From positions 1 through 44,861 of the forward strand of contig QHSR01000257.1 of NCBI GenBank assembly GCA_003221635.1: 44,861 nucleotides of DNA, in the 5' to 3' direction. The DNA is from Candidatus Rokuibacteriota bacterium. Its GTDB lineage: Bacteria > Methylomirabilota > Methylomirabilia > Rokubacteriales > CSP1-6. The position numbers and the translations under genes were made by a program. Each line of letters starts with the position of its first letter. Position 1 is the first letter of the stretch. Positions 41,629-44,861 of the stretch are shown one piece after another. The notes below the pieces were generated by a model. It saw nothing but the letters and a program-made list of their open reading frames with translations. It ran no database searches and was not told where the DNA came from.

Positions 41629-42942
41629 CTAGGCGCGCTCGCCGACGAGCTCGTATCCCTCGACCTCGACGATGCGAACGCGCGCGAAGCCCGGCGTGAA
41701 GCTCGGGTCGCGGAGGTACACGACCCCGTCGATCTCGGGTGCCTGGCCAGCGGTCCTCCCCTCCCACGCGAACGCGGGATCCTCGCTGGGGCCGTCCACC
41801 AGGACGTCCGTCACCGCACCGGCAAGCGCGGCGCCGCGCTCCCAGGCGAGTCGGTCCTGATATTCCTGCACGATGGCCGCGCGTTCCGCCGCCACCTCGG
41901 GCGCGACCTGGTCGGGATACGCGGGCGACGGCGTCCCCTCTTCGGCCGAGTACGTGAAGACGCCGAGGCGGTCGAAGCGGACCTCGTCAAGAAACTCAAG
42001 GAGATTTTGGAACGCGGCCTCCGATTCGCCAGGAAAGCCGACCAGCACGGTCGTGCGGACGGTGAGGTTCGGGATCGCCGCGCGGAAGGCACGCACGATC
42101 TCTCGAATCCGCGTGGCCGTCACGGCGCGTCGCATGGCCCTCAGCACCCCGTCGTCGCCGTGCTGCACGGGCATGTCGAGGTACGGGACGACCCGCGCGC
42201 GCGCCCATCGCTCGATGAGCCGGTCGTTGACGTGCGCGGGATGCAGGTACATCGGGCGGATCCACGGCATCCGCGTCTCGCCGAGCGCCAGCAGGAGCTC
42301 GGCGATGTCCCCGTTGCCCGGGAGATCGCGGCCGTAGGCGAGCGTGTCCTGCGAGACCAGGATCGCTTCCTGCACGCCGCGCGCCGCCAGCCCTTCGACC
42401 TCCTTCACCACGTCGGCGAGCGGCCGGCTCCGGTGACGGCCGCGGAACTGGGGAATCGCGCAGAAGGTGCAGCCCATGTCGCACCCCTCCGCGATCTTCA
42501 CGTAGGCGTAGGGGACGCGGCCCGTCAGGAGGCGCGGCGTCGTCGCGTCGTAGAGGTAGCCCGGCGGCGCCGAGGTCGCCCAGTCGTGCCGGCCGGCCGC
42601 CTGACGGACCAGCTCGACGATCCGGGAGAGGTTCGCGGTGCCGAGGATCCCGTCGATCTCGGGCATCTCCTTGAGGATGTCCCCGCCATAGCGCTGCGTG
42701 AGGCAGCCGGTGACGATGAGCGCCCGGCACGAGCCGCGCTCCTTCAGCTTCGCGAGCTCGAGGATCGTCTCGATCGACTCCTCGCGCGCCCGGTCGATGA
42801 AGGCGCACGTGTTGACGATGACGCACTCCGCGTCCTCGGGCTGCTCGGCGAGCGGAAACCCGGCCTCGGTCAGCATGCCGAGCATCAGCTCGGAGTCGAC
42901 CTGGTTCTTCGGGCAGCCGAGGGTCGTCAGGTGGATCTTCAT
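41629..42942 (-). CDS. rimO: Ribosomal protein S12 methylthiotransferase RimO
   Basis: A 437-residue radical-SAM methylthiotransferase that adds SCH3 to an aspartate of S12. The N-terminal MTTase domain has TTLGCPKNQVDSELML, IVNTCAFIDRAREESI and LIVTGCLTQRYG (three cluster cysteines). The radical-SAM site is AEGCDMGCTFCAIPQFRGRH (C-x3-C-x2-C), and the C-terminal TRAM domain ends in FARVRIVEVEGYELVGE. The PKNQVDSE signature separates RimO from MiaB/MtaB. ATG 42940-42942 is preferred over the adjacent upstream ATG. It follows yajQ after 40 bases and precedes pgpA. Confidence 0.95.
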   Translation of the reverse strand: MKIHLTTLGCPKNQVDSELMLGMLTEAGFPLAEQPEDAECVIVNTCAFIDRAREESIETILELAKLKERGSCRALIVTGCLTQRYGGDILKEMPEIDGILGTANLSRIVELVRQAAGRHDWATSAPPGYLYDATTPRLLTGRVPYAYVKIAEGCDMGCTFCAIPQFRGRHRSRPLADVVKEVEGLAARGVQEAILVSQDTLAYGRDLPGNGDIAELLLALGETRMPWIRPMYLHPAHVNDRLIERWARARVVPYLDMPVQHGDDGVLRAMRRAVTATRIREIVRAFRAAIPNLTVRTTVLVGFPGESEAAFQNLLEFLDEVRFDRLGVFTYSAEEGTPSPAYPDQVAPEVAAERAAIVQEYQDRLAWERGAALAGAVTDVLVDGPSEDPAFAWEGRTAGQAPEIDGVVYLRDPSFTPGFARVRIVEVEGYELVGERA

Positions 42943-42982
42943 CATTTGCTGGAGGCCCAGTATACCGTGCCGGCCCGCCGCG

Positions 42983-43480
42983 CTACACGCTGCGGTAGTT
43001 CGTGAACTGCAGGGCGATGCCGAGGTCCTTGTCTCGCAGCAGCGCGATGATCTTTTGAAGGTCATCCCGGTTCTTGCCGGCCACCCGGACCTGATCCTCC
43101 TGGATCGACGCCTGGACCCGGATCTTGGTGTCCTTGATCAGGCGCACGATCTCGCGGGCGCGCTCGATCGGGATCCCCTGCTGCAGTGAGATCTTCTGCC
43201 GGAGCGCCCCGCCCGAGGCTTGCTCGACGTCGCCGTAGGTGAGCGCCTTGAGCGGCACGCCCCGCTTGTGCAGGCGCGACTGCAAGATGTCGACGAGCGC
43301 CTTGACCTTCATGTCGTCCGGCGCCAGCACCGTGATGTCGGTCTTCTCCAGCGTGATCTCACACTTCGAGCCCTTGAGGTCGTAGCGCGTCGAGACCTCC
43401 CGCCGCGCCTGGTCGAGCGCGTTGGTGACTTCCTGCATGTCGATCTTGCACGCGATGTCGAAGGAGTTCTCGGCGGCCAT
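42983..43480 (-). CDS. yajQ: YajQ-family nucleotide/c-di-GMP-binding protein
   Basis: A 165-residue cytoplasmic protein matching the YajQ family over its full length: [79 protein letters not shown] and [20 protein letters not shown]. The fold is two tandem ferredoxin-like domains. Some members bind cyclic di-GMP and act in regulation of virulence and RNA metabolism; whether this one does is not visible from sequence. It lies 12 bases after lolA in the same direction. Confidence 0.95.
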   Translation of the reverse strand: MAAENSFDIACKIDMQEVTNALDQARREVSTRYDLKGSKCEITLEKTDITVLAPDDMKVKALVDILQSRLHKRGVPLKALTYGDVEQASGGALRQKISLQQGIPIERAREIVRLIKDTKIRVQASIQEDQVRVAGKNRDDLQKIIALLRDKDLGIALQFTNYRSV

Positions 43481-43492
43481 CGTCGTCTGCGC

Positions 43493-44143
43493 CTACCGGA
43501 GGGGCACGATCGCGACGCCCTTCGGCGCCACGAAGGTGAACGTCCGCTCCGGCAGCCCGCTGTTCACCACCATCTTCGTGAACTTCATCGTCACGGTGTT
43601 GTCGAACTGATCGTGCACGATGGCCTTCCGGGCCTCCCAGCCACGAGGCTCCAGCGAGAGGATCAGGCGGCTGAGCGTCGGCAGCGGCTGCTTCGGCGTG
43701 AGATCGAGCACCCAGTTGCCCTCGGCGTCCTTCGGCTGCGCCGGGTTCAGGAAGCGCACGGTGAACTCGGCGCGCAGGCGACCGAGCCCGGCCAGAAAGC
43801 TCCCGGCGGGGCCGGCCAGCGCCGCCGGCGCGTCGCCCACGTTGGCCTGGTTCAGCGTCGGCGTGTACACCCAGAGCTTCTTGCCGTCCGAGACGATCTC
43901 CTGCGCCGTCGGCTCGGTGTACTCCCAGCGGAGCTTGCCACCCTTCTTGAGATAGACGGTGCCCTTGGCCGGGATGGTCTGGTTGAGGCTCTTGTTGAAG
44001 GACGACTGGCTGAACTCGGCGCGCAGGTCCGTGATGCGGCCGTACGCGGTCTCGACGTCCCGGACGACCTCGTCCAGCGACTGTGCCTGCGCCGGCCCGG
44101 CGACAGCGAGAATCAGCGCGAGCGCGGCGCCGACTTTGATCAT
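43493..44143 (-). CDS. lolA: Outer-membrane lipoprotein carrier protein LolA
   Basis: A 216-residue periplasmic chaperone that carries lipoproteins from LolCDE to the outer membrane. The signal is MIKVGAALALILAVAGPAQA; the mature part has DVETAYGRITDLRAEFSQSS, GTVYLKKGGKLRWEYTEPTA and IVSDGKKLWVYTPTLNQANV, the typical LolA strand pattern, and ends in TFTFVAPKGVAIVPL. It is the first gene of the long minus block and is divergent from the HAD-like gene across 28 bases. Its presence supports a diderm envelope and suits the several lipoproteins in this window. Confidence 0.92.
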   Translation of the reverse strand: MIKVGAALALILAVAGPAQAQSLDEVVRDVETAYGRITDLRAEFSQSSFNKSLNQTIPAKGTVYLKKGGKLRWEYTEPTAQEIVSDGKKLWVYTPTLNQANVGDAPAALAGPAGSFLAGLGRLRAEFTVRFLNPAQPKDAEGNWVLDLTPKQPLPTLSRLILSLEPRGWEARKAIVHDQFDNTVTMKFTKMVVNSGLPERTFTFVAPKGVAIVPLR

Positions 44144-44171
44144 GCCCCCACTCTACACTAGAGTCACAGCC

Positions 44172-44861
44172 GTGCCCGAGCGCGTCCCCGCGATTCTCGC
44201 CCTCGACTTCGACGGCGTCCTCTGCGACGGCATGCGCGAGTATTTCACCGCGGCCTGGCGCGCCTGGCGGAGGCTCCGGCCCTCGATCGCGCTGGACCCG
44301 CCGTCCGGCCTCTTCGAACGCTTCGCCCGCGTGCGACCGGTGGTCGAGAGCGGCTGGGAGATGCCCTTGGTCATCATGGCGCTGCTGGCGGGCGCATCCG
44401 AGAGCGAGCTGCTCGAGCGCTGGCGGCCGGCGCCGCTGCTGGCCGAGCTCGGGCTCGCGCGCGAGGCGGTCGCGGCCGCGGTCGATCAGGTTCGCGACGA
44501 GTGGATCGCCAGCGACGAAGCCGACTGGCTCGATCACCATCAGTTCTATCCCGGTATCGTCGAGAAGATATGGGCTCGAGCTGGGCGACGGCAACGTCTA
44601 CGGCAAAGAGACGCAGCGGCCCAAGCCGACGATCCTCCGTGAGCTTGCCGGCGCCGGTCCGACGCCCGGCGCGCTCTGGTTCGTCGAGGACCGGCTGGAG
44701 GCGCTGGCGGCGGTGAAGCGCGTCCCGGAGCTCGACGGCGTCGCGCTCTTCCTGGCCGCGTGGGGCTATAACACGGTCCCTGACCGAGAAGCGGCGCGCC
44801 GTGACGACCGCGTCACGCTCCTCACGCTCGCGCAGTTCGTCGGCGACTTCTCCGGCTGGAG
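44172..44861 (+). pseudogene. HAD-like hydrolase gene with internal deletion; 3' end outside window
   Basis: GTG 44172 starts a frame with the HAD nucleophile motif ILALDFDGVLCDGMREYFTA and a helical cap (FERFARVRPVVESGWEMPLV; DHHQFYPGIVEKI). At about 44566-44575 the frame breaks; from LELGDGNVYGKETQRPKPTI it continues in another frame with motif IV in WFVEDRLEALAAVKRV and runs off the window in the GYNT...LLTLAQFVGDF region. About 30 residues including motif II (the T/S-T/N strand) are missing at the junction. Related proteins, as I recall, are full-length HAD phosphatases of unknown substrate. Real lesion or assembly collapse cannot be separated here. Confidence 0.7.

Overview
The window is chromosomal DNA of a very GC-rich, Gram-negative-type bacterium: LolA, several lipoproteins with lipoboxes, and MurG and Ddl are present. 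Gene content (thpR-recA-recX-alaS block, a RecA intein, an AOR-family oxidoreductase, a SpeD/SpeE cluster, many tiny CxxC proteins and lipoproteins) reminds me of uncultured Methylomirabilota/Rokubacteria-like soil genomes. That placement is from memory and not proven by anything here.

Layout. 1-4771: end of an unknown gene, a small alpha/beta hydrolase, a DHA2-type drug efflux pump, a CopD-like membrane protein carrying a frameshift, and a GNAT enzyme. 4796-9950: accessory zone with a response-regulator stub, small CxxC and lipoprotein genes, an N-terminally truncated tyrosine recombinase whose end overlaps a tRNA-Val(UAC), and several remnants. 9980-16151 (minus): two large periplasmic TPR proteins translationally coupled to an aldehyde:ferredoxin oxidoreductase. 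16193-23277: HAD phosphatase, RarA, a membrane protein, Ddl, MurG, an endonuclease III-like protein, an orphan NMT1-type binding protein and Maf. 23282-25424: polyamine block (speD-speE-DUF4321 remnant, minus) with a structured leader and a tandem hairpin array. 25425-28361 (plus): damaged agmatinase, intact methyltransferase, GNAT remnant, RlmI-like gene with an internal deletion. 28963-44143 (minus): one long co-directional block lolA-yajQ-rimO-pgpA-cinA-TPR-thpR-recA(intein)-pilT-recX-alaS-response regulator-histidine kinase-MBL protein, many joined by stop/start overlaps. 44172-end: a HAD-like gene, again with an internal deletion.

Most unusual signals. (1) Two long palindromes, 23282-23436 and 28814-28963, each have 44-48 bp arms around a loop of exactly 59 nt with the same terminal motifs. 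The stems have diverged but stay paired, and both sit on the stop codon at the 3' end of a minus-strand gene run. (2) A 51/52-bp tandem array of covarying hairpins lies between speD and the agmatinase gene. (3) At two stop/start overlaps the junction reads GTAA or ATAA where GTGA or ATGA would be expected, leaving recX and thpR without a canonical start codon. (4) Several genes carry internal deletions of roughly tens of codons that break the frame; these could be real decay or assembly collapse.

All function calls rest on reading motifs by eye; no database search was possible.
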